From Clostridia bacterium (GTDB taxonomy: Bacteria > Bacillota > Clostridia > UBA1212), in contig JAFSVU010000052.1 in NCBI GenBank assembly GCA_017444825.1, forward strand, positions 1 to 33,024: DNA of 33,024 bases, in the 5' to 3' direction. Of the stretch, positions 8,831 to 16,237 are shown one piece after another (position 1 is the first letter of the stretch; each line of letters starts with the position of its first letter). The notes under the pieces were generated by a model, which worked only from the letters and a program-made list of their open reading frames with translations, was not told the DNA's origin and did no database searches. The position numbers and the translations under genes were made by a program.

Positions 8831-9640
8831 ATGAAAAATGACAGTTCAAAACCAATAGGCATATTCGACTCGGGCCTCGGCGGCCTCACTGTTCTGAAGG
8901 AGATCAGAAATCTGCTTCCGGATGAGAGCCTCATATATTTCGGCGACAGCGGAAGGGCTCCCTACGGAACCAAGTCCTTTGAAACGGTCAGGGCATACAC
9001 CAAGGAGGATATTTCATTTCTCCTCTCAAAGGGTGTAAAGGCGGTGGTGGTGGCGTGCAACACTGCCGCGGCCTGCGCGGGGAGGGAGCTTTTGGACTCC
9101 TTCGGCGTTCCCGTTGTTGAGGTCATCGGCGCGGGCTCGGAGGCGGCGGTAAAGGTTACGACTTCCGGAAAAATAGGTGTTATCGGCACCACTGCCACCA
9201 TAAAGAGCGGCGTTTACGAAAGAGCTGTGAAAGCGCTTCTCCCGGATTGCGGTTTCTATGCCAAGGCCTGCCCGCTTTTTGTGCCCCTTGTGGAAGAGGG
9301 TTGGTGGGATGATGAGATCACCTGCAGCGTTGCAAAGCGCTACCTTTCGGACATTGGCGATATCGACACTCTGATCCTCGGCTGCACCCACTACCCTTAT
9401 CTTGAAAAGGTGATAGGAGACGTGACTGGCGGAAAGGTAAAGCTGGTCAACTCCGCAAAAGCCGTTGCCGCAAAGCTCGATACGATCCTTGAACGGGACG
9501 GCCTTAAGAATAAAAACGCCAATGCCGTCACCGAATATTATACAAGCGACAGTGTGGAGAAGTTTGCCTCTCTCGGGGAGCTTTTCCTTGGAGAACTTGG
9601 CGGCGACGTGTTCCGCGCCGACACGGAGGCATTTTCATGA
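8831..9640 (+). CDS. murI: Glutamate racemase
   Basis: Interconverts L- and D-glutamate, supplying D-Glu for peptidoglycan. The family signatures are intact: GIFDSGLGGLTV at residues 10-21, the first catalytic cysteine in VACNTAA (C76), and the second in LGCTHYPY (C185, followed by H187). Length of 269 residues is normal. The stop overlaps the next gene's start (ATGA), suggesting translational coupling in a ddl-murI cell-wall pair inside the longer operon. Confidence 0.95.
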   Translation: MKNDSSKPIGIFDSGLGGLTVLKEIRNLLPDESLIYFGDSGRAPYGTKSFETVRAYTKEDISFLLSKGVKAVVVACNTAAACAGRELLDSFGVPVVEVIGAGSEAAVKVTTSGKIGVIGTTATIKSGVYERAVKALLPDCGFYAKACPLFVPLVEEGWWDDEITCSVAKRYLSDIGDIDTLILGCTHYPYLEKVIGDVTGGKVKLVNSAKAVAAKLDTILERDGLKNKNANAVTEYYTSDSVEKFASLGELFLGELGGDVFRADTEAFS

Positions 9641-10305
9641 TCTCTCACAGGGTGGAGCTGACTATACCGGGACGTTTCCTCGGAAACGGCGCTCTTAAGA
9701 ATGCCGGAAACCTGCCGGCACCGGACCTTGTCATGAACCTTTCGGGCCGCGGCGACAAGGCGGCCTTCGGCGCTTTTCTCTCAGGCCGCGGGTCTATTTC
9801 GACACCCGCTTTCAGGGCCGTTGCAGAGAATTACAGCGCTCTTTTTTTCCTTTCGGACAGTTTTCTTGAAGGTTTGATTGCAGAGCTTTCAGACATCATA
9901 AAAAAGTTCGGGATATCGCCGTTTACAGAGCTGCCTGAGGGCCGCGTGGAAAGGGTCAAAAGATCATCCAAAGATGATTTTTACATATTTTATTCTCTTG
10001 GCCGCGCGGATGTTTACGCAGAAAAGGATGACGAAGCGGGGTCTCTTGAGAATCTGATTCGGTCGGATATTGGCGCCAGGGCGCTTTCACTGATAATGCT
10101 TTCCGGCATATATAATATTTATGATCTTGAGGCGGATGGCATTGGTTTTGAATTTTATATCAAAAGCGGTAATTTTGCCCGGCTCGCGGCAGAGCTCTTC
10201 TGCAGTTTAGAGAAAAACACAGGCGGCAATGTTCCGGGAAGCCTGGCGAGGGTCTTTACGGCATATGTGAGAAAGGGAACGGAGGACGTCTCTGATGAAG
10301 CTTGA
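9637..10305 (+). CDS. Unknown protein encoded between murI and nadE
   Basis: A 222-residue soluble-looking protein that I do not recognise. It overlaps murI by four bases and nadE by eleven, and GGAGG lies eight bases before its ATG, so it is a genuine, translationally coupled member of the operon. No signal peptide, membrane helix or catalytic motif stands out. It mixes charged and hydrophobic segments (a strand-rich start MISHRVELTIPGRF, a helical middle around residues 75-95, then FYIFYSLGRADVYAEKDD). Context suggests housekeeping rather than accessory function, but nothing more specific can be claimed. Confidence 0.8.
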   Translation: MISHRVELTIPGRFLGNGALKNAGNLPAPDLVMNLSGRGDKAAFGAFLSGRGSISTPAFRAVAENYSALFFLSDSFLEGLIAELSDIIKKFGISPFTELPEGRVERVKRSSKDDFYIFYSLGRADVYAEKDDEAGSLENLIRSDIGARALSLIMLSGIYNIYDLEADGIGFEFYIKSGNFARLAAELFCSLEKNTGGNVPGSLARVFTAYVRKGTEDVSDEA

Positions 10306-11047
10306 TATTTCAAAAGTAAAAGAAGAACTGGTTTTTTGGATACGTAGATTTTTCGAAGAAAACGGCAAAGGCTGCAAGGCGGTGGTGGGCATTTCCGGCG
10401 GCAAAGACTCATCCGTCACAGCGGCAATATGCGTCGAAGCCCTGGGCCGCGAGAATGTTGTGGGTGTGCTGATGCCCTGCGGAGAGCAGAGCGATATTGA
10501 CGCGGCATATATGCTGGTAAACCACCTGGGAATAGAGCATTACGTGGTCAATATCGGAAACGCAGTGGAGGCGCTCAAGGCTGCGGTGCCGGAAGAAGTC
10601 AAGGTCACAAAGCAGGCCTCCGTAAATCTCTCGCCAAGGATCCGTATGAGCACGCTTTACTACGTTTCCCAGTGCGTGAACGGCAGGGTGGTGAACACCT
10701 GCAATCTTTCCGAGGACTGGGTGGGCTATTCCACCCGCTACGGCGATTCCGTTGGCGATTTCAGCCCGCTCTCAAATCTCACGGTGAGCGAGGTACGTGA
10801 GCTCGGCACGCTTCTCGGCCTCCCGAAGGAACTGGTCTTCAAGGCTCCCTCCGACGGCCTCACCGGAAAAACGGACGAGGACAACCTTGGTTTCACATAC
10901 GAGACCCTTGACAGGTACATCAGAACGGGAGTCTGCGAAAACAGCGCCGACCGGGAACGGATCGACATGCTCCACGCGAAAAATCTGTTCAAACTGGAGC
11001 TCATGCCTTCCTATAAGCCCACAGAAAACACCTATATAACCGTATAA
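10295..11047 (+). CDS. nadE: Ammonia-dependent NAD+ synthetase
   Basis: Catalyses the last step of NAD synthesis, amidating nicotinate adenine dinucleotide with ATP. The PP-loop SGGKDS is at residues 34-39. Characteristic later segments are NLSPRIRMSTLY, NTCNLSEDWVGYSTRYGDSVGDFSP split around the ammonia site, and PSDGLTGKTDEDNLGFTYE. At 250 residues it lacks the N-terminal glutaminase domain of larger NadE proteins, so it should use free ammonia. GGAGG lies about nine bases before the ATG, inside the previous gene. Confidence 0.94.
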   Translation: MKLDISKVKEELVFWIRRFFEENGKGCKAVVGISGGKDSSVTAAICVEALGRENVVGVLMPCGEQSDIDAAYMLVNHLGIEHYVVNIGNAVEALKAAVPEEVKVTKQASVNLSPRIRMSTLYYVSQCVNGRVVNTCNLSEDWVGYSTRYGDSVGDFSPLSNLTVSEVRELGTLLGLPKELVFKAPSDGLTGKTDEDNLGFTYETLDRYIRTGVCENSADRERIDMLHAKNLFKLELMPSYKPTENTYITV

Positions 11048-11059
11048 AAGGAAACCGCC

Positions 11060-11662
11060 ATGCCTGAAGAAACAATCAAAAACGAACCAATGCCGGAAGA
11101 GGAGAAGACCCCGGAAGAGCGTCCTTACGCGATCAACTTTACTTTTGTGACGCCCAAAACCAATGCGGAAGCCTCCTCGTTCATACTTCGCGGCCCCACT
11201 GTGACGTCGATTCTACTGGCTCTCTCTGGATTGTTTTCATTGGCGCTTATATTTGTGATCGGCTATATCGCAAAAACCGATCTCGGCTCCGTAACCAATG
11301 TAACAATGATGATAATCGCCGGGCTCCTTATCGTGATCGGGCTCTTTTCTCTTTTCCGGAATCTGCGCCTCCAAAAGGCCTATTCAGCAGGCGGCGAAAA
11401 CGATGCCTTCCGCAGAGTAACGCTCTTTTATGAGGACAGATTGTTTGTTGAAGCGGGCGTGGAAGATAAGACCGAATTTGTGGACGTCTCCGGGTTCGTA
11501 CGGAGCGCGGAGACAAAAAACCTCTACCTGCTCCTTTTCAAGGGCGAGAACAACACCGAGGTCTTTTATCTTTCAAAAGACGGTTTTGAATCTGAAGAGC
11601 AGAAGGAAGAATTCCTGAGACGCTTTTACCCGAAAAAGAAATTGGCCAAAGCGGACAGGTGA
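11060..11662 (+). CDS. Two-helix membrane protein with YcxB-like C-terminal domain
   Basis: A 200-residue protein of unknown function. An acidic N-terminal tail (about 40 residues) leads to a pleckstrin-like or YcxB-like pattern: two adjacent membrane helices (about residues 52-77 and 84-104) flanked by a short strand-rich segment before and a domain of about 80 residues after (VTLFYEDRLFVEA...FYLSKDGFESEEQKEEFLRRF). I infer YcxB similarity from this layout; it is not firmly recognised. AAAGGA precedes the ATG. It is the last gene of the plus-strand run. Its TGA stop is the last three bases of the first heptamer of the following tandem array. Confidence 0.75.
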   Translation: MPEETIKNEPMPEEEKTPEERPYAINFTFVTPKTNAEASSFILRGPTVTSILLALSGLFSLALIFVIGYIAKTDLGSVTNVTMMIIAGLLIVIGLFSLFRNLRLQKAYSAGGENDAFRRVTLFYEDRLFVEAGVEDKTEFVDVSGFVRSAETKNLYLLLFKGENNTEVFYLSKDGFESEEQKEEFLRRFYPKKKLAKADR

Positions 11663-11788
11663 CAGGCAACAGGTAATAGGTGATAGATAACAGGTAATAG
11701 GTAACAGGTAACAGGTAATAGGTAGCAGGTAATAGGTGTTAGGTGTTAGGTAATAGGTAATAGGTATCAGGTAATAGGTACCGGGTGT
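11656..11788 (+). repeat. Tandem heptamer array, 19 units of consensus YAGGTAA
   Basis: The stretch divides without a gap into 19 seven-base units. Most are CAGGTAA or TAGGTAA, with single-base variants such as TAGGTGT, CAGGCAA and TAGATAA. The first unit (CAGGTGA) contains the TGA stop of the preceding gene. A seven-base unit carrying TAA and TAG shifts frame each time, so stop codons appear in all three frames within a few units. Confidence 0.95.
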
Positions 11789-11801
11789 TGGAAATCAAGA
11801 A

Positions 11802-11855
11802 AAAAATGAGGTATTGTGGCATCATAAGAGATCCGCAAATACCTCATTTTTCTTT
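11802..11855. terminator. Bidirectional intrinsic terminator between convergent operons
   Basis: AAAAATGAGGTATT at 11802-11815 pairs with AAATACCTCATTTTT at 11837-11851. The stem is flanked by A-rich and T-rich ends on both strands, so it can stop transcription from nadE's side and from apgM's side. Confidence 0.85.
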
Positions 11856-11867
11856 ATTCGGCCTTGC

Positions 11868-12166
11868 ACCTATTACTTCTTACCTTTTACCTTGTGCGGC
11901 ACTCCCTCAAACTTTTACTTATTACCTTGAGCGGCACTCCCTTGCGCCAGCACCTCTTACCTTTTACTTATTACTTTGTCCGGCACCGCTCGCGTCTCGC
12001 ACCTTGCATCTCGTCACTTGGCTTCACTTCGTGAAGAATCGCTCCTCAATGAAACGTGGTCGACGTTGGCCCCTTTTACTTCTTACCTGTTACTTATTAC
12101 TTAGAGCGGCACTCCCTTGCGCCAGCACCTCTTACCTTTTACTTATTACCTTGAGCGGCACTCCCT
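11868..12166 (-). repeat. Composite heptamer/spacer repeat array after apgM
   Basis: On the minus strand this is the same repeat family: runs of GGTAATAAGTAAAAGGTAAG-like heptamers separated by AAGGGAGTGCCGCTCAA spacers, with the second copy of the 96-bp module at 11976-12071. The first spacer and heptamer encode the last residues and the stop codon of apgM (TAA at 12139-12141). No other gene is supported here. Confidence 0.85.
11976..12071. repeat. 96-bp intergenic repeat module, copy 2
   Basis: Matches 1887-1982 with one mismatch across 96 bp, in the same orientation and again embedded between heptamer blocks at a convergent gene boundary. Confidence 0.9.
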
Positions 12167-13380
12167 TTAACAAATCTCTCCATCAGCTTATCCCCTTTAG
12201 CCTGGTAAACACCTGTGGCTTTGGCAAATCTCTCGTCGTATTTCGCGCCTGGGTTTAACGGATACCTGGTGCGGCTGTCATATATGATGTACGGCACCGC
12301 ATCGTGGGTATGGGTACGGAGCACGAGAGGAGTGGGGTGGTCGGGAAGGACCAGCATCCTGAAATCCTCGCCCGCATCCTCAAGCATTTTGCAGAGGGGA
12401 CCTACGACGCGGCGGTCGATGTACTCGATGGCGAGGACTTTTTCTTTAACCTCATGTCTGTGGCCGCACTCGTCCGGCGCCTCCATGTGAATGTAAACGA
12501 AATCTCCTTCGTTTTTGAGGAAATCGAAAGCGGCCTTTGCTTTGCCTTCGAAATTGGTTTTGTAGGTTCCTGTGGCGCCTTCCACCTCAAGTACCTTCAT
12601 GCCTGCGCAGAGGCCTATGCCTTTTATAAGGTCCACGGCGGACACTACTGCGCCTTTAATGCCGAATTTCTCGGTAAAATTCGAAAGATAGGGCTTGCGT
12701 CCCTCGCCCCAGGGCCAGATGGAATTGGCGGGTCTCAGACCTTTTTCTCTGCGCTTGACGTTTACGGGGTGGTCGGAGAGAAGCTCGTAGCTCTTTTTCA
12801 TAAGGGCCAGGAGCTCGTCGTGCATGTAGCCTTTCGGAAGATGGTCGGTGATGGATTTACCCGAGATGTCGTGGGGCGGTGTGCAAAGGAGCTTTACGGT
12901 GCCCTCTGCTTTCATTACGAGGCAATGTCTGTAGCTGACGCCGGGGTAGAACCTGAGAATGTCGTTTCCCAGCTTTTCGTTAATGAAAAGCATAAGCTCG
13001 CGGGCTTCCTCAGTCGAGATCTCATCGGAGCTGTAGTCCTCCATGGTCAGGGTCTCGTAGGAGCCGCTGCCGCCGAGGGTCACGAGGTTGCATCTTATGG
13101 CAAGTTCATCGGGCTGAAGCTCTATGCCCATGCTCACGGCTTCCAAGGGGGACCTGCCGGTGTAAAACTCATCGGGGTCGTACCCGAGGACGGACATATT
13201 GGCGATGTCGCTTCCCGGAGGGTTCAGATGGTCCGGTACCGTTTTAACAAGGCCCAGCTCTCCGTATTCGCAGAGGCGGTCGATGTTTGGCTTGTTTGCC
13301 GTCATAAGCGGCGTTTTCCCGTCAAGCTCAGGCACCGGATAATCCGCCATGCCGTCGCCGAGAATAACAACGTATTTCAT
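12139..13380 (-). CDS. apgM: Cofactor-independent phosphoglycerate mutase, archaeal type
   Basis: Predicted to interconvert 3- and 2-phosphoglycerate in glycolysis. The alkaline-phosphatase-fold signatures of the ApgM branch are present: VILGDGMADYP at the start (D9 metal ligand), GSDIANMSVLGYDP with Ser57 as the probable phosphorylated residue, EAPDECGHRHE, and DHPTPLVLRTHTHDAVP as further metal-binding segments. At 413 residues its length fits. The start at 13380 lies two bases after the stop of the MutS-like gene. The final nine residues, KGSAAQGNK, are encoded by a unit of the intergenic repeat, so this tail is not native to the family. Confidence 0.93.
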   Translation of the reverse strand: MKYVVILGDGMADYPVPELDGKTPLMTANKPNIDRLCEYGELGLVKTVPDHLNPPGSDIANMSVLGYDPDEFYTGRSPLEAVSMGIELQPDELAIRCNLVTLGGSGSYETLTMEDYSSDEISTEEARELMLFINEKLGNDILRFYPGVSYRHCLVMKAEGTVKLLCTPPHDISGKSITDHLPKGYMHDELLALMKKSYELLSDHPVNVKRREKGLRPANSIWPWGEGRKPYLSNFTEKFGIKGAVVSAVDLIKGIGLCAGMKVLEVEGATGTYKTNFEGKAKAAFDFLKNEGDFVYIHMEAPDECGHRHEVKEKVLAIEYIDRRVVGPLCKMLEDAGEDFRMLVLPDHPTPLVLRTHTHDAVPYIIYDSRTRYPLNPGAKYDERFAKATGVYQAKGDKLMERFVKGSAAQGNK

Positions 13381-13382
13381 TT

Positions 13383-15116
13383 TTAATTTGTTTCCTTACT
13401 ATGTGAATTCATCAGCTGATCGTAGCTGATACCGTATGTGCGCGCTATGTCAAGCGCAAAGCTTCTGCCCTGAGGAGGCATTCTTGTGATTTTGTATGTT
13501 CTCTTGCTGCCGGTCTGGAATTTCTTGATACCGTCCTCGGTCATGACTTCGAGACCGCTGGACTCGTCAATACCGGCAACGAGACTCATCATATTTGAGA
13601 GGCCCGGCTCCTTGTTGAGTTCCGGTATGTTTTCCGCAAGCTCGTGGATGTGGGTCGCGAAGAGGGCCCTTGCTCCGATGGTGCGGAGGTATCTCATGAT
13701 TTCGGTGGCGATAAACAGACATTCCTGGTGGGAGGTGCTGGACAATGACTCGTTCATCAGGATCATGCTGTACTTCGTAAGCTTCGGCAGGATCTGTTCG
13801 AGCCTCACACACTCTTCGCCGAGACGTCCCTCGCTGACCGAATTCTTCTCAAGCTCCGGGAAGTGGGTGTAGATATTATCGCAGGGACTGATGGAACCTG
13901 AGGTGCCGGCCACAGGGAGACCCGCCTGGAACATGAGCTGACAAAGACCCAGCGCTCTTGTGATGGTGGTCTTGCCGCCCTGGTTTGCGCCTGTAAGCAC
14001 GCCAATGCGTCCCTCTTCCTCGCCAAGGACAAAATCATTGGTTACGATGACGTTGTCCAGCTTATTGATGCCCGTGTCCGCCATAACTCTGATGGCGAAG
14101 CTCACGTCGTAGATATCTTTAACGTCGAATCTCCTGTCATCCATCGGAAGGGGAGTGGGGAAGCATATCGGGAGGCTGGCGCCCTTAAGTTTGTTTACAA
14201 GGTGAACGCCGCCGATGTAGAACGAGATCTCCGGCATCAGTTCAAACAGGAATGCGGACTCCACGTTTTCAAAACGTCTGAGAGAATCAGAGAGGTGCTT
14301 GAAGGTGTCCTTCATCACGGAGTAGAGATCTCTGATTATGGCCGCGTCAAGTGTGCCGGCGCTGTTGTCGCGGAGTATTGAGTAGAAGGTGCCTATGCCG
14401 AAATACCTGTCTTCATTGGTTTTTGTGCTGAAGAGCTTCGAAAGCACGCCGCGCTTCTTTATGGGCTTCTCGCTCACCGACAGGAGCACGGATTCCACGG
14501 GGTGAAGCTCATTGTCAAGGTTGATTCCGAGAGTCACGCTCTGGATCCCCTTTATATCGTCGCTCAGGGTGGGCAGAAGCGCCACCAGCTCGTGGTATGT
14601 CTCGCTGTTTACGATGGACGTGATCAGCTCGCGAAGCTTAAGAAGTCCCTCTGACTCGAAGGTTCTCCCGGTGCTGCAGAATATCTTGTCAAGAGCCGTC
14701 ACGCATTGCACGTAAACTTTGAGAAGCTCCATTCTCCAGACCGTTTTTCTCACGTCGTCGTCGTGGGTGAGATTGGTTTTTTCCATCCGGTCCAGCTGCA
14801 ATATGAGAGGAAGAAGGTCGGTATTTGCGAGTATCTCGATCTCGGGGTACTTCAGAAAATCTTTGAGAACTTCCTGGCGGTAGACAATGGTATCGCTGTC
14901 CGTGACCATGTCGCTGATTCTCGCCAATATGTACTCCTTTCCCTCGGTGCGCACATCCATGCCGCGGAATATCATGTTTGCGTTGATGTCCCGCTCCATA
15001 ATGTCCTGATTGAAAAGGCGTCCGCTGCCGTCTTTGGATGCCAGCTCTTTCTCTCTGCCTTCCTCGTAATGAGGCCACAGCAGGCTGAAATGGTGTTTCT
15101 GGTAAAGAGGATCCAT
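13383..15116 (-). CDS. MutS-like ATPase (MutS domain V protein without mismatch domain)
   Basis: A 577-residue relative of the MutS/MSH ATPases. It lacks the N-terminal mismatch-recognition domain; the first 330 residues are helical lever-like sequence. The ATPase has Walker A GANQGGKTT near residue 378, SEGRLGEECVRLEQIL, a Walker B-position segment MILMNESLSST near residue 449 in which Asn replaces the usual Asp, and an ATHIHEL segment near residue 488. A role in mismatch repair is therefore unlikely; DNA-structure or recombination functions are known for other lever-only MutS relatives, but the function here is open. A ribosome site AAGGAG precedes the start. It lies between tcdA and apgM on one strand. 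Confidence 0.85.
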   Translation of the reverse strand: MDPLYQKHHFSLLWPHYEEGREKELASKDGSGRLFNQDIMERDINANMIFRGMDVRTEGKEYILARISDMVTDSDTIVYRQEVLKDFLKYPEIEILANTDLLPLILQLDRMEKTNLTHDDDVRKTVWRMELLKVYVQCVTALDKIFCSTGRTFESEGLLKLRELITSIVNSETYHELVALLPTLSDDIKGIQSVTLGINLDNELHPVESVLLSVSEKPIKKRGVLSKLFSTKTNEDRYFGIGTFYSILRDNSAGTLDAAIIRDLYSVMKDTFKHLSDSLRRFENVESAFLFELMPEISFYIGGVHLVNKLKGASLPICFPTPLPMDDRRFDVKDIYDVSFAIRVMADTGINKLDNVIVTNDFVLGEEEGRIGVLTGANQGGKTTITRALGLCQLMFQAGLPVAGTSGSISPCDNIYTHFPELEKNSVSEGRLGEECVRLEQILPKLTKYSMILMNESLSSTSHQECLFIATEIMRYLRTIGARALFATHIHELAENIPELNKEPGLSNMMSLVAGIDESSGLEVMTEDGIKKFQTGSKRTYKITRMPPQGRSFALDIARTYGISYDQLMNSHSKETN

Positions 15117-15156
15117 TATTTGAGTTCTCCTTTTCTGAATTAAAGATCTATCTGTC

Positions 15157-15181
15157 CCGGGACATGACCAATGAGTCCCGG
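15157..15181 (-). other. Hairpin between tcdA and the MutS-like gene
   Basis: CCGGGAC at 15157-15163 and GTCCCGG at 15175-15181 form a perfect 7-bp stem whose 11-base loop contains the over-represented CCAATG word. There is no T-run, so it is more likely an RNA-processing or attenuation hairpin than a terminator. Confidence 0.45.
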
Positions 15182-15188
15182 CTTCATT

Positions 15189-15947
15189 CTAAATCTGCCC
15201 CAATATCTTTCTCACGGTGTAGGATGCGATGATAAGGCCCGCTGTCGGAGGCACGAATGATATGCTCCCCGGTGTCCTGGCCCCGGTCTTCACGGGCTGC
15301 TCGGTAGAGTAAAGTACAGTGAGTTTTGCGACGCCCGCCTCTTTAAGGAGCTTTCTCATGGACCTTGCGAGGGGACACACGGACGTCTTATAAATGTCTG
15401 CGATCTTGAAGGCCAGCGGATCGAACTTGTTCCCGGTACCCATGGAGCTGATGATATTTATCCCCCGCTCCTCCGCGATCTTTGCCAGCAGTATTTTTGA
15501 ACTCACCGAATCGATGCAGTCACATACATAACCAATGCTGTCCCAGGGGATCTCATCCTTCGTCGTCTCATTAAAAAACAGATCGAGAGCCGTGACTTCG
15601 CAATACGGATTGACCTTTCCAATACGCTCTTTTGCGGCCGCGGTCTTCCTCAAACCAATGGTATCTGAAGTCGCAAATATCTGCCTGTTCAGGTTTGAAG
15701 GAGCGAAGGAGTCGTTATCCACAAGGACAAGTCTTCCCACGCCGGCTCTCGCAAGGGCTTCCGCCGCGCTTCCGCCCACACCGCCGAGGCCGAAAACTGC
15801 GACACATGCGTTTTTAAGCTTATCAAGGCCCTCTTTTCCCACCAGCATCTCCTCTCTTGAGAAGATATCGCCGTACGAAAAAGCAGAAGCGTTATCGGCG
15901 CTTTCTTCGGGGGATCCGCTTTGTTTGAGGTTTTCGGGAGCGTCCAT
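15189..15947 (-). CDS. tcdA: tRNA threonylcarbamoyladenosine dehydratase
   Basis: E1-like (ThiF/HesA) enzyme that uses ATP to cyclise t6A at tRNA position 37. The nucleotide-binding GLGGVGG is at residues 53-59, followed by LVDNDSFAPSNLNRQ, the segment that contacts ATP and magnesium. CDCIDSVSSK and SMGTGNKFDP are characteristic of the TcdA/CsdL branch rather than MoeB or ThiF. The C-terminus (VPPTAGLIIASYTVRKILG) fits the family's membrane-leaning helix. AAGGATG sits about nine bases upstream of the ATG. It is the first gene of a three-gene minus-strand unit. Confidence 0.9.
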   Translation of the reverse strand: MDAPENLKQSGSPEESADNASAFSYGDIFSREEMLVGKEGLDKLKNACVAVFGLGGVGGSAAEALARAGVGRLVLVDNDSFAPSNLNRQIFATSDTIGLRKTAAAKERIGKVNPYCEVTALDLFFNETTKDEIPWDSIGYVCDCIDSVSSKILLAKIAEERGINIISSMGTGNKFDPLAFKIADIYKTSVCPLARSMRKLLKEAGVAKLTVLYSTEQPVKTGARTPGSISFVPPTAGLIIASYTVRKILGQI

Positions 15948-15971
15948 AAAGTGTCCATCCTTCCGCCGTAA

Positions 15972-16000
15972 ATGATACCATTGACGGCATTCAAAATCAA
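15972..16000 (-). promoter_or_regulatory. Promoter of the tcdA operon
   Basis: On the minus strand TTGATT (15995-16000) and TATCAT (15972-15977) are 17 bp apart, about 25 bp before the tcdA start. Confidence 0.6.
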
Positions 16001-16070
16001 TAAAAAAATGACCCGTGAGGCCTTATCAACTCTATTTTCAGCCTTCATGCAGAGCGCTAAAAGCACCTCC

Positions 16071-16110
16071 GATATTTCCCGATATTTTCCGGAAATATCC
16101 GTATTTCCGG
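16071..16110. promoter_or_regulatory. Cluster of inverted GGAAATATC boxes (candidate operator)
   Basis: Four copies of a GATATTTCC/GGAAATATC box in alternating orientation lie at 16071-16079, 16081-16090, 16091-16099 and 16101-16110. The central pair makes a near-palindrome GATATTTTCCGGAAATATC. The cluster sits immediately upstream of the -35 box of the kinase gene promoter, where an activator or repressor would act. Confidence 0.5.
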
Positions 16111-16125
16111 ATTATAATTTTTTCC

Positions 16126-16155
16126 TTGACAGGACAGCCCGGAAGGGTTTATCAT
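16126..16155 (+). promoter_or_regulatory. Strong promoter of the kinase-ParA-like gene
   Basis: A perfect TTGACA at 16126-16131 and TATCAT at 16150-16155 are 18 bp apart. The -10 box covers the ATG at 16154, so that ATG would lie upstream of the transcript start and cannot be the start codon. Confidence 0.65.
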
Positions 16156-16237
16156 GCTTCTTGCTGACAGTCAAAACCGCCATATTTTAACAAGAGGCGC
16201 CGGGGGTCTCGTTCCGCCGGGGCCGGGGGAGGTTTGC

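Noticed and set aside
11656-11788. CRISPR array
   Set aside because: The repeats are 7 bp with no unique spacers and no cas genes nearby.
11785-12258. Open frame of 157 codons after the nadE operon
   Set aside because: It reads through a terminator and the repeat array and then antisense to apgM; the similar frame at 1839 shares only the repeat.
12304-13386. 360-codon open frame antisense to apgM
   Set aside because: apgM has all family motifs; the antisense frame is a shadow caused by codon bias.
16154-16237. ATG 16154 as start of the kinase gene
   Set aside because: It overlaps the -10 box of a consensus promoter and has no ribosome site; TTG 16238 follows GGGGGAGG.
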